A stretch of 52,810 bases of DNA from positions 1 through 52,810 of the forward strand of contig JAFLLC010000040.1 in the NCBI GenBank assembly GCA_019162745.1. Reading direction: 5' to 3'. The notes under the pieces are model-generated. The model had not been told where the DNA came from. It worked only from the letters and a program-made list of their open reading frames with translations, and searched no databases. The DNA comes from Deltaproteobacteria bacterium (lineage in GTDB: Bacteria; Desulfobacterota; Desulfuromonadia; Geobacterales; Pseudopelobacteraceae). The translations under genes and the position numbers were made by a program. Positions 43,836-52,398 of this stretch are shown here, piece by piece. Position 1 is the stretch's first letter. The number at the start of each line of letters is the position of its first letter.

Positions 43836-44855
43836 TTAAAGATTCTGTTTCGCGGCAGGGGCGTTCCCGGCAATAATTCCGGCACCGTTCGGAAGCTCCA
43901 GCGGCAGCCGCCGCAGATTGCAGGCACCGGCGGCAGCGAGCATCGTCAGCAGCTCGCCCTGTGAATATGCCTGTCCAGCGGGCGTACCCAGCAGCATATT
44001 AAGGGAAAAAAGTGCCGGAAACAGCGGTCCGTCCAGTGAATCGTCGAGAATAAACTCCTGCACCATAATCGTTCCGCCCGGTTCCAGCGCAGCCATCGCC
44101 TTCTTCAGGATAAGCGCACATCCCTCTGGTCCTTCGCCATGCATGATGTGTGAAAGCCAGGCCACATCGAAAGTGCCTTCAATGCCCTTGCGCAGGAAAT
44201 CTCCGTCGTTAAAGGTGATGCGGCTGCTGAGCCCGAAACTCCCGATGGTTTTTTCGGCAAAGCCACGGGTGGTCGGCAGGTCATAGACGACCGCACTCAG
44301 CTCTGGATTATGTCGGCAAAAATGGATCGCATAGGTGCCGGGGCCACCTCCCAGATCAAGCAGGCGCCGGTGTCCCTCCAGATTTATTTTTGCTACTATC
44401 TTCGGTGCCAGCTGCATGGCCAGATTAAACATGCCCATTAAAAAGCTTTCCCGGACCGTCGCTTCTGTGCCGCCTGACATACGCTCCCTGAGGGCGCGAC
44501 CGCTCGTGACCGCTTCATCGAGATGAGCCCAGCCGGCCATCAGGTGATGGTGATGCATGATAATATAGCCAAGGTATTTTGGTGAGATACGGTTGAGATA
44601 TTCTGCGGCAAAAGGGGTGGTTCGGTAGGTCTCGCCGCGTTTTTCCAGCAGTGCGAGGGCCGCCAGCGCATTAAGGAGCATGGTCCCGCCCCGGACATCG
44701 ACTCCGATACGCTCTGCCAGTTCCTGGCCGTTCATTTCACGCTCTGCCAGAGCAGTAAACAGATCAAGCTTCACTCCGGCGTGCAGCGCACAGGCACTCC
44801 AGTATCCTCCTGAAAGCTGTAAAAGATCTGCCGGACTCCAGTCATTTCGTTCCAT
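43836..44855 (-). CDS. O-methyltransferase (AdoMet_MTase with dimerisation domain)
   Basis: The 339-residue protein has an N-terminal winged-helix dimerisation domain (SGGYWSACALHAGVKLDLFT, TYRTTPFAAEYL). A C-terminal Rossmann methyltransferase domain follows (RRLLDLGGGPGTYAIHF, FNDGDFLRKG, WLSHIMHGEG, LEPGGTIMVQEFI). This is the acetylserotonin/hydroxyneurosporene-type O-methyltransferase fold used in secondary metabolism. AAAGGAG precedes the ATG, which begins 1 base after the HAD stop. It is the last gene of the peptide-rSAM-HAD run and could modify the same product. Confidence 0.85.
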   Translation of the reverse strand: MERNDWSPADLLQLSGGYWSACALHAGVKLDLFTALAEREMNGQELAERIGVDVRGGTMLLNALAALALLEKRGETYRTTPFAAEYLNRISPKYLGYIIMHHHHLMAGWAHLDEAVTSGRALRERMSGGTEATVRESFLMGMFNLAMQLAPKIVAKINLEGHRRLLDLGGGPGTYAIHFCRHNPELSAVVYDLPTTRGFAEKTIGSFGLSSRITFNDGDFLRKGIEGTFDVAWLSHIMHGEGPEGCALILKKAMAALEPGGTIMVQEFILDDSLDGPLFPALFSLNMLLGTPAGQAYSQGELLTMLAAAGACNLRRLPLELPNGAGIIAGNAPAAKQNL

Positions 44856-44856
44856 G

Positions 44857-45534
44857 TCACTCTCCTTTAAAGATCAGCTCGTCCAGATTCACAAGGCTGT
44901 CCACCGTTAACGTCGGCTCGATTCCCCACGGATCAAAGAGCGCGTCCGGCGAGCGCTTCAACCATGCAGCGCGCATTCCGGCAGAAATAGCCCCGATCAC
45001 ATCAAAGGGGTTGCTGGAGATAAGCCATGCATCTGCCCCGACAGCGTCCGCCCTTCTCAAAAAGTGACTATAGACAGCCGGGTTCGGTTTAAAAGACTTC
45101 ATTTCGTCAACGCTTACCACCCCCATGAAGTACTCTCTGATACCGGCATTCCTCAATAATGTCTCCACTGCTTCGGCACTGCCGTTCGAGAACGCGAACA
45201 TCCTGAAACCGGCTTTCTGCGCCCGGGCCAAGCCTTCCTTTACGTCATTAAATGCCGGCAAGACCTTATATGCATCCAATAATTCTTCCTTATCTACCTG
45301 ACAAAGCGGGACCTTGTAATATGAACATGTATAGTCGAGGGCATCCCTGGTGCACTGGGCAAAGTTTTGATAATTCTGCATCAAGCCGCGCCGGAATGAA
45401 TATTCGAGCTGTTTTTCACGCCAGGTGGAGGAAAATCCGGTGGCTTTACTGCCAAGGTGTTTCTCCAGCGCAACGACGACGCCATACGTATCAATGAGCG
45501 TCCCATACACATCAAATGCAAGTGTGATAGCCAT
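44857..45534 (-). CDS. HAD-superfamily hydrolase (haloacid dehalogenase type II-like)
   Basis: The 225-residue protein has the HAD motifs: nucleophile Asp8 in LAFDVYGTLID, Ser/Asn in FAFSNGSAEAVE, Lys in MKSFKPNPAVY and SSNPFDVIGAISAGM near the C-terminus, close to L-2-haloacid dehalogenases. The substrate is unknown. It lies 37 bases after the radical SAM gene and 1 base before the O-methyltransferase start, so all are likely in one transcript. Confidence 0.88.
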   Translation of the reverse strand: MAITLAFDVYGTLIDTYGVVVALEKHLGSKATGFSSTWREKQLEYSFRRGLMQNYQNFAQCTRDALDYTCSYYKVPLCQVDKEELLDAYKVLPAFNDVKEGLARAQKAGFRMFAFSNGSAEAVETLLRNAGIREYFMGVVSVDEMKSFKPNPAVYSHFLRRADAVGADAWLISSNPFDVIGAISAGMRAAWLKRSPDALFDPWGIEPTLTVDSLVNLDELIFKGE

Positions 45535-45571
45535 ACAATTCCTCCCATTTGCTATTCATTTTGGAGTTCAT

Positions 45572-46864
45572 TTATTCCCGTTCCAAACCCGAATCCTGGC
45601 GCACGATAGTTTCAAGCGAAGCATCCAGCATGGCCCGGCGGCAATCGACGCCGTCGATGCTGCCGGTTTTCAGCTTACGGAAGAAACGGCAGCCGCCGAA
45701 GCAGAGCGGCAGATAGGCGCACTCCAGGCATTCCTCATTTTTCCAGATGTCGAGATTATGGGAATGGCGGTAATCGTTGATGCCGTCCGCCAGGGTGCCG
45801 ACCCGCATCTCTTCCTGCCCCATGAAGACCGGGCATTTGTAGAGTGAACCATCATACCCGACAACCAAATCGTTGGCGAACTCGATCATGCAGGCGCTCG
45901 CCTGAAGCTTTTCAGTGGGGAAGCCGCGTCGCATGATTTCATCACGCAAAAACAGATTGGCCTCTACGCTCCACGGCTCACTGCTGCAGGCGCAGGTCGT
46001 GGCGTGATCCCCGAGGCCGCTGCCGTCCGCCTTGGGCATAACCGGTGAAAAGCTGATCGCCTTCAAGCGTACCGGATCAATGCCAGCCGCCAGCATGATG
46101 TCCAGCAACTCGGGAAAACGGCGGTAGTTGTCTCGGGTGTAGTTGCCTCCTACGTCCAGGGCAACGATATCTTGCACTGCAAGCATATTTTTCATAATAA
46201 CTTCAAAACTCCCCTTTCCGGAGACAAAAGGACGTTGACTGTTGTGTATATCCGGCGGCCCGTCCAGCGTCGTCCGCACCGCAATCAATCCGAGCGGCAG
46301 CAGCTCTTCCACCACGCTGCGGGTAAGCAGCACGCCGTTGGAGAAAATGTTGAAGGTAAAGGCGACCCCCTGTTCGGCAGCCGCATTCTTCAGGCGCATG
46401 GCAATTCCGCGCAGCAGATCCAACCGCATCAAAGCCTCGCCGCCGTAGAAATCCACCAGAACATCCAGTCCGTCGGCCATGCGCTCGTTCAACCGTTGCA
46501 CCAACAGGCCGGACGTTTCCGCACTCATCACAAAGTGCCCGCGAAAAGGGTCTTCAAAACAGTAGGGGCAGGCCAGATTGCACTCCAGAGTCAGAACAAC
46601 AGTCACCTCGAAGCGGCGGCTCACGGCATTGATGGTGTCAAAGGTGGCTCGCATCTCCTCCCGTTCAGCGGCGCAACTTTCCACCAGCACTCCCAGGCGG
46701 ACAAAGGTATTACGCTCGTTCTCGGTCAGCTCACCACCATCACTCACCCTGCTCCATAAAGCTTCGGACAGCTCCAGAACGGCACAGCGCCGGGTTACGA
46801 TCAACAGCAGTCGCCCCGGTTTGTCCAAGCAAGGGTAGATCATGAGGTAGTGTGATAGTTGCAA
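45572..46864 (-). CDS. radical SAM/SPASM peptide maturase (geopeptide-type candidate)
   Basis: The 430-residue enzyme has the radical SAM cluster motif CNLACPYC (Cys95, 99, 102) and GGEAL at 141-145. Its C-terminal SPASM domain is complete for auxiliary clusters: Cys325, Cys344 (GSLYKC), then Cys379-x2-Cys382-x5-Cys388-x3-Cys392 and Cys408. SPASM enzymes install thioether or C-C crosslinks in ribosomal peptides. The TTG start at 46864 is chosen because AAAGGAG lies 7 bases upstream; an ATG at 46843 is the alternative. The peptide gene at 46936-47034 lies 71 bases upstream. As I recall, Geobacter species have a named 'geopeptide' maturase family that this fits. Confidence 0.88.
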   Translation of the reverse strand: MQLSHYLMIYPCLDKPGRLLLIVTRRCAVLELSEALWSRVSDGGELTENERNTFVRLGVLVESCAAEREEMRATFDTINAVSRRFEVTVVLTLECNLACPYCFEDPFRGHFVMSAETSGLLVQRLNERMADGLDVLVDFYGGEALMRLDLLRGIAMRLKNAAAEQGVAFTFNIFSNGVLLTRSVVEELLPLGLIAVRTTLDGPPDIHNSQRPFVSGKGSFEVIMKNMLAVQDIVALDVGGNYTRDNYRRFPELLDIMLAAGIDPVRLKAISFSPVMPKADGSGLGDHATTCACSSEPWSVEANLFLRDEIMRRGFPTEKLQASACMIEFANDLVVGYDGSLYKCPVFMGQEEMRVGTLADGINDYRHSHNLDIWKNEECLECAYLPLCFGGCRFFRKLKTGSIDGVDCRRAMLDASLETIVRQDSGLERE

Positions 46865-46894
46865 AACGAGCTCCTTTTACTGATTTATCCGGCT

Positions 46895-46927
46895 GTGTAG
46901 CTGGTGGACGCCGCCCACCAGCTACAC
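46895..46927 (-). promoter_or_regulatory. hairpin between peptide gene and radical SAM gene
   Basis: A perfect 13-bp stem (GTGTAGCTGGTGG with CCACCAGCTACAC) closes a 7-base loop, 8 bases after the peptide stop and before the maturase ribosome-binding site. No U-tract follows, so it is probably an mRNA-stabilising or partly terminating hairpin that keeps peptide above maturase levels. Confidence 0.75.
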
Positions 46928-46935
46928 GAAAATAC

Positions 46936-47034
46936 TTACAGCTTTGCAGATGCAGCTACCTTGCAACAAGCATTCACAACGTTTACCTCCCCACCTTCTT
47001 CCAGCACGATCAAGTCATTGTTTTCTTCAAGCAT
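46936..47034 (-). CDS. 32-residue candidate RiPP precursor peptide
   Basis: This small gene encodes MLEENNDLIVLEEGGEV followed by NVVNACCKVAASAKL. AAAGGAGGTG at 47041-47050 is a near-perfect ribosome-binding site 6 bases before the ATG, far stronger than those of neighbouring genes. The first half is acidic and leader-like. The second half is small-residue-rich with an adjacent Cys pair (ACC), a likely target for thioether or similar crosslinks. It precedes a radical SAM/SPASM gene, separated by a stable hairpin. Which residues are cut or modified cannot be read from sequence. It is too short for most gene callers. Confidence 0.82.
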   Translation of the reverse strand: MLEENNDLIVLEEGGEVNVVNACCKVAASAKL

Positions 47035-47109
47035 TTATATCACCTCCTTTTTATTTTCAATATATATGGACAACATAGCACGCTTTCTGTTAATTAAAAC
47101 GCTCATCCT

Positions 47110-48996
47110 ATGAAATTTCACTACAACTCACATAACCTGCGGGCAATCTTTCTGGTCCTCTGCATGGTCGCCTGTCTGTCACCCTCCGTATCTTGGGGCG
47201 AGGAGGTGGACAACGAGGATACTGTAAATCTATTCACTGCGTGGCAGGAACAGGACGTTACGACATCCCGCGTGCCCAAACCGCTCTCCCAGACCGCCGA
47301 AAACGTCACCGTTATCACCGCCGCCGACATCCGCTCACTCAACGCCCACACCCTGGCCGACATCCTTGATACAATTCCGGGTATCCAGCTACAGCACAAC
47401 GGCGGACCGGGAATCGCCGCCTTCACCTTTATTCAAAGCACCGATTTTATTCATACGCAAGTCATTGTGGACGGCGTTTCAATCGCAGCTCTATCGAGCA
47501 ACTTCACGGATGTGTCCTCAATTCCGGCCCAAATTATCGACAGAGTCGAAATAATCAAAGGCGCCGCCTCATCGTCATGGGGGTCTGCCTTGGGTGGGGT
47601 GATTAATGTCATAACCAAGTCCCCGGAAAAAGGACGTGCAATCAGCGGATCAGCGACCGCTTCTATCGGAGAACGCACCACAGCAGATACGAGCGCACAA
47701 CTGAGCGGAACCGCCGGTAAAATTGGTTATTTTCTTTCCGGCGGTTACCTCGGCTCCGACGGCCTGCTTCCGACCATGCAGATTGGCTCCAATCACGCCT
47801 ATACCAAATTGACCTATGACCTCCCCAAGCAAGGTCTGCTCTGGGGAACGTTCAGCTATATTCACGGTAATATGGGCGACCTGTATGTGCCAATTCATGA
47901 CTACGATCTGAAGGAACGTAATATCAAGAGTCAAAAACTGGCTTCGGTTGGACTTCGTTACCACCTTACCGACAGCCTTGAACTCGAAATCACCGGGCGT
48001 CATTATTCGCGGTCCGATGATGTTTCGTATTTCAACATAAGCGACGGTCTGCCGTATCTGTGGCAGCTCCCAGATCCCCCATTACCGACAGTCAGTAGCA
48101 GGGAGCAGACATACGGAAGCAGCGTCAAGCTGATCTGGCGAGGCAATGACAATCTCCTGGTGGCAGGCAGCGATTATAACCATCACAAAACACAGGTAAA
48201 CACTGCCGACGGCTGGACCCTTAGTCCTTACACGCGTTCCATCGATCGCTGGGGCCTCTATCTCAACGACACCCTGACACTGGGGCCCATGAGTCTGAGC
48301 TCGAGTGTGCGACTTGATCATACCCAGACCAGCGGCGATCAGGTCAGCTACTCTCTGGGAGCCACCTATCAACTAACCGAAAGCACTTTACTGCGCGCTT
48401 ATAGCGGTCGCGGTTATGGCCTGCCCCAACTGCTTGCAACCGACACTCCATCGGTAAAAATCTGGACCAGTCAGATCGGTGCCGAGAGCAGCGCCATACC
48501 CTATCTGTGGGTTAAAGGAACGCTGTTCCGCAATGAAACATGGAATGTTGTGGATGGTTCTAATCTAGACTATACAATTCCCGAGCGCCGCGTCGCCTTG
48601 GGTACTGAACTGGAAGTCCGTACCGCACCGCTCTTCAATACTTCCCTGGGGGCTGGCTATACCTTTACCGAGACTACTCGTACCGCTGATAGTTCTTTTG
48701 TATATAGCAGTAATATTGCCCGCCATACCCTGAAAATGGCACTGCGTTATGATGATAAAACATACCGTGGTGTGTTAATCGGCCAGTATCTATATTGGAA
48801 TTCGGCACCGGATGATTTTAGCAAACCCGGCCTTTTATGGGATCTGCACCTCGGCGCTACCCTGCTCAAGCGGGAGAACAGCTCGCTGGAACTCTTTTTC
48901 TCCGGCCACAACATATTAAATAGCACTCAGTATAACAGAGACGTTTTCCCTAACGTAGGTCGCTGGTTCGAAGGCGGAGTGAGGGTGAACTTCTGA
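47110..48996 (+). CDS. TonB-dependent outer-membrane receptor
   Basis: The 628-residue protein has a signal peptide (about 1-30, ending SVSWG) and a plug domain (PKPLSQTAENVTVITAADIR, LADILDTIPGIQL, VIVDGVSI, RVEIIKGAASSSWGSALGGV, INVITKSPEKG). A beta-barrel follows and ends VGRWFEGGVRVNF with the terminal Phe needed for outer-membrane insertion. The barrel is shorter than siderophore receptors, more like BtuB-type. The ligand is unknown. It is divergent from the peptide gene across 75 bases and overlaps the next gene by one base. Confidence 0.92.
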   Translation: MKFHYNSHNLRAIFLVLCMVACLSPSVSWGEEVDNEDTVNLFTAWQEQDVTTSRVPKPLSQTAENVTVITAADIRSLNAHTLADILDTIPGIQLQHNGGPGIAAFTFIQSTDFIHTQVIVDGVSIAALSSNFTDVSSIPAQIIDRVEIIKGAASSSWGSALGGVINVITKSPEKGRAISGSATASIGERTTADTSAQLSGTAGKIGYFLSGGYLGSDGLLPTMQIGSNHAYTKLTYDLPKQGLLWGTFSYIHGNMGDLYVPIHDYDLKERNIKSQKLASVGLRYHLTDSLELEITGRHYSRSDDVSYFNISDGLPYLWQLPDPPLPTVSSREQTYGSSVKLIWRGNDNLLVAGSDYNHHKTQVNTADGWTLSPYTRSIDRWGLYLNDTLTLGPMSLSSSVRLDHTQTSGDQVSYSLGATYQLTESTLLRAYSGRGYGLPQLLATDTPSVKIWTSQIGAESSAIPYLWVKGTLFRNETWNVVDGSNLDYTIPERRVALGTELEVRTAPLFNTSLGAGYTFTETTRTADSSFVYSSNIARHTLKMALRYDDKTYRGVLIGQYLYWNSAPDDFSKPGLLWDLHLGATLLKRENSSLELFFSGHNILNSTQYNRDVFPNVGRWFEGGVRVNF

Positions 48997-49871
48997 TGAG
49001 ACGCTTAACTTTCATCATACTCGCTCTGGCGACCCTTCTTCCCTCCCTGGCTCAGGCTTACGACATCCTGATACTGCAGAGCCGCCGTGATCCGGCGTAC
49101 GAAGATGTGCTGAAAGGCTTACGCGCCGGGCACAACGCTTCACAACGAGTACTCGTTCTGTCCGATTACGCCGAGGTGGACGTCGTACGGATCGTGCGTG
49201 AAGATCGCCCCCGAGTGATCCTGGCCGTTGGTGACGCAGCCCTGACGGCGACCCGCAACGTCCGTAACACGCCGGTGGTTGCCGTCATGTCGCTCGGTAT
49301 CAATAGCCATAAGAGATCACACGACAACCTGACCGGCGTCGGCATGTTAGCTCCGCCGGCACGCTATATCGCCATGTTCAAGGCCATGAAAATCAGGCGC
49401 GTCGGCGTGATCTGCAACCCGGCCAAAAGCGGCTGGTATCTCCGTCTGGCTCGTCAGGCCGCCGAGGCTGCCGGTATCGAACTGGTGGTCCGCGAGGTCT
49501 CGGCGCCACGCGAATCAATCGAACGCTTATCGACGCTGGCCGGCAAGGTGGATGCCCTCTGGATGCTGCCCGACAGCACGGCGGTCACCAGGGGAACAGT
49601 CGAGGCATATTTCCGTTTCGGCCAGGAGCAGAATATCCCGGTGGTCTCCTTTGCCGCCAGTTATCTGGGACTGGGAGCGGCTGCAGTGCTTGAAATAGAT
49701 CTCCTCGCCATAGGTCGCCAGGCTGACGCCATGGTAGCAGAGATCCTGAGGGGCACTCGCAGAGAGAGCATGTCGCTTGACTTCCCGAAAGGCATTACAT
49801 TAAAAACCAACTCCAGCGTTTTGAAGCGCCTGAGAATTGCCATTAATGAAGACGATTCACCATTGCAATAG
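48996..49871 (+). CDS. periplasmic ABC-type substrate-binding protein (ABC_sub_bind family)
   Basis: The 291-residue protein has a cleavable signal peptide (MRRLTFIILALATLLPSLAQA) and the two-lobe fold of the ABC_sub_bind family (VILAVGDAALTATRN, RRVGVICNPAKSGWY, PVVSFAASYLGLGAAAVLEID). Members often bind small or aromatic ligands, and many act with sensor kinases, not with transporters. No ABC permease or ATPase is nearby. It overlaps the receptor stop by 1 base and precedes the sensor kinase by 58 bases, so a sensing role is plausible. Confidence 0.85.
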   Translation: MRRLTFIILALATLLPSLAQAYDILILQSRRDPAYEDVLKGLRAGHNASQRVLVLSDYAEVDVVRIVREDRPRVILAVGDAALTATRNVRNTPVVAVMSLGINSHKRSHDNLTGVGMLAPPARYIAMFKAMKIRRVGVICNPAKSGWYLRLARQAAEAAGIELVVREVSAPRESIERLSTLAGKVDALWMLPDSTAVTRGTVEAYFRFGQEQNIPVVSFAASYLGLGAAAVLEIDLLAIGRQADAMVAEILRGTRRESMSLDFPKGITLKTNSSVLKRLRIAINEDDSPLQ

Positions 49872-49929
49872 CTGTCAGGGCATGATACCTGTTTTATAAG
49901 AAAACATTAAACCCTGTGAGGTGTTGGCC

Positions 49930-51864
49930 ATGCCACTCTGTACCCGATGGTCAAACTTTCGCACCAGCTTCCAGTTCAAACTCTTCCTCATCTTTACCCT
50001 GTTAACCCTTCTGATCACCTCTCTGCTGAGTGTTCTGTACATCGTCACTGAAAACCATAAAGCACACCATCTTGCGGCTGAACAGCTCCAACTGCGAACA
50101 CAGCAACTGGCCGAGTCCATCCGGCTCCCGCTTTATGCCGAAAACCGTGAGATGCTGCGCCAGTTGGCCGAACAAGCGGCCCAGGCAGCCGAAATCCGTG
50201 CGGTGGTGATTACCGCTCCAGACGGCAGGATGCTGGCCGGTTTTTATTCACCAGACTATTCCGCCACGGCCGAAAGCATCAGCCAATCGGTGTCAGTACA
50301 GTGCAACCCACAGTCAGATTCAGTCGAATCCTCCTTGACCGGCGGCCATGGCACCACCTCCTCCCCGCTCGGCAGCGTGCGTATGGTGCGGGGAACGGCT
50401 GACCTGTCACGCGCCCGTCTTCAGGTTGTCATGATCTCCACCAGCGCGGCCATTGCTTTTTGGCTGACAGTCTCACTGCTCTGTCATCTGGTACTCCGGC
50501 GGGTAACCCGCTCTTTCAACACACTTGTGTACGGCATAAATGCCATGCAGGACGGCAACTTTATTTCCCGGATAGGTATTGAATCCGATGATGAACCAGG
50601 CAGGGCGGCACGTGCCGTCAATAACCTGGCGGACGCATTACAGCAGCGCGATGAGGAGAACAGACGTCTTCAGGAAGAGCGAATGAATCTTGAGCGCCAG
50701 ATGCTCCAGACCCAGAAGCTGGAGAGTCTGGGGGTAATGGCGGGAGGTATAGCCCACGACTTCAACAACCTGCTTCAGGCCATTCTCGGCAATATTGAAC
50801 TGGCCTCGATGAAACTCCCCGCCGATGCAGCGCCGCAAAAGTATATCGCCAATGCCATTACCTCTGGCAAGCACGCGGCTCACCTTACCAACTTGATGTT
50901 GACGTATCTCGGCAAGGGATTAACGGCCAAAAAAGAGTTGAACCTGAATGAGCTGGTCAGGGATAACACAGAAATGCTCCGGACGACCACTTCGGCAGCC
51001 GTTTCAACGGAGCTGCACCTCTCCCCGGAGTTGCCGGCCATAACTGCAGATATAGCTCATATTCAGCAGGTGGTCATGAATCTGATCAGCAACGCGGCAG
51101 AATCTATTCTGGAACAGCCGGGCCGGGTCAGGATCACGACCGGCACCCAGAACTGTGATCAAGCATGTCTGTCCGCCAGCCTGCTGGAGGAGAAACCGGA
51201 ATCCGGCCGCTATGTTTTTCTGGAGGTCAGTGATAACGGCTGCGGCATGAGTCAGGAAACTCTCCAGCGCCTCTTTGACCCCTTCTTTACGACAAAATTT
51301 ACCGGACGCGGGCTGGGAATGTCGGCAGTTATGGGGATAATAAGAATACACAACGGAGCATTGTTTGTTGAGAGTGAGCCGGACAAGGGGACAACCTTCC
51401 GGGCGCTGTTCCCGGTATCCGAATCTGCACCGCCTGCCACAGCTCAAGAACCGGTCATACCCCCGTCGGAAAGCACGATCCCGGAGAGCTCGCTTTCCGG
51501 TTTGGTTCTCGTTGTAGATGACGAAAAGCCGGTCCTGAAAATCTGTACGAAGATGGTCCAACTCTGCGGCTTCACAGTAATTACCGCCTGTGACGGCATC
51601 GATGCCGTCGCTAAATTCCGCGAACATACCGATGAGATTGCCGTCGTCCTGATGGATCTGACGATGCCTAATATGGATGGTTTAGCGGCCATGAGCGAAA
51701 TTTACTTGATCAGGCCTGACATTAAGGTGATCATTTCCAGCGGCTTCAACAAAGAAGAACTGAGTGAGCGCATCACCGATCAACCACCGTGCGGATTCAT
51801 CCGCAAGCCGTACAGCATGAATGTGCTTGAGGCAGAAATGCGGCGGGTCATGCTGACGGATTAA
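49930..51864 (+). CDS. hybrid sensor histidine kinase with C-terminal receiver
   Basis: The 644-residue protein has two membrane helices (about 16-40 and 167-190) flanking a roughly 125-residue periplasmic sensor region. A HAMP-like linker and coiled coil follow, then HisKA (VMAGGIAHDFNNLLQ, His276) and HATPase_c (VVMNLISNAAESI, DNGCGMS, GRGLGMSAV). The C-terminal receiver domain has Asp576 in LMDLTMP. The start at 49930 has GAGGTG 6 bases upstream; a GTG at 49921 overlaps that site. The upstream binding protein may present a ligand to its periplasmic part. No DNA-binding response regulator is adjacent. Confidence 0.92.
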   Translation: MPLCTRWSNFRTSFQFKLFLIFTLLTLLITSLLSVLYIVTENHKAHHLAAEQLQLRTQQLAESIRLPLYAENREMLRQLAEQAAQAAEIRAVVITAPDGRMLAGFYSPDYSATAESISQSVSVQCNPQSDSVESSLTGGHGTTSSPLGSVRMVRGTADLSRARLQVVMISTSAAIAFWLTVSLLCHLVLRRVTRSFNTLVYGINAMQDGNFISRIGIESDDEPGRAARAVNNLADALQQRDEENRRLQEERMNLERQMLQTQKLESLGVMAGGIAHDFNNLLQAILGNIELASMKLPADAAPQKYIANAITSGKHAAHLTNLMLTYLGKGLTAKKELNLNELVRDNTEMLRTTTSAAVSTELHLSPELPAITADIAHIQQVVMNLISNAAESILEQPGRVRITTGTQNCDQACLSASLLEEKPESGRYVFLEVSDNGCGMSQETLQRLFDPFFTTKFTGRGLGMSAVMGIIRIHNGALFVESEPDKGTTFRALFPVSESAPPATAQEPVIPPSESTIPESSLSGLVLVVDDEKPVLKICTKMVQLCGFTVITACDGIDAVAKFREHTDEIAVVLMDLTMPNMDGLAAMSEIYLIRPDIKVIISSGFNKEELSERITDQPPCGFIRKPYSMNVLEAEMRRVMLTD

Positions 51865-52022
51865 CCGGCATGCAATAACCGCCGTCAAACAACGAGTCCT
51901 GATTTTTCCCCCCACATTCGCTAACCCTCTCGAAAACCAGTTATACGTAAAAAAGTTAACAGTCCTGAAACATCGTTGTCGCACCTGCCGCCACTCCCGC
52001 AGAAACCACCGTCACCAACATT

Positions 52023-52355
52023 TTAGTTAGACCGTTTAATAACGGTACCTTTTACTTCGAAAATATATCCGTTTAAAATCCATGCCCAAAACCAACGTTC
52101 TTTGATAACCGGGTTAAGCAATCCGTCGCCTCCTTTACTTAGAATCGCCTCTTCATAGGCCCTTTGGAAACGCTCATTCTGATTGATTGGAATAAAATTG
52201 AAAAGCATGATACCAACAGAACTCCCTTCACCTTCTCCCAGTATCTGATAGTCCTTGCCTTCAACCTGATTTGGCGGTGTCCCCAGAGTGGCTGGCATTG
52301 AAACGCAGCCTGAAACAAGTACTGATAAAAAAAATACGATAATTGTTCTTTTCAT
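52023..52355 (-). CDS. small lipoprotein, unknown function
   Basis: The 110-residue protein has a lipoprotein signal with lipobox VSGC (Cys17), then VSMPATLGTPPNQV and a domain with LGEGEGSSVGIMLFNFIPI and ILNGYIFEVKGT. I recall no named family. CAGGAGG lies 5 bases before the ATG at 52355. It follows another envelope-type gene (partial, 52399 onward) by 43 bases on the same strand, so the two probably act together. Confidence 0.8.
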   Translation of the reverse strand: MKRTIIVFFLSVLVSGCVSMPATLGTPPNQVEGKDYQILGEGEGSSVGIMLFNFIPINQNERFQRAYEEAILSKGGDGLLNPVIKERWFWAWILNGYIFEVKGTVIKRSN

Positions 52356-52398
52356 AGGACCTCCTGGGTACATTTTTTTCTGTTTTTCTGCTTACGCC

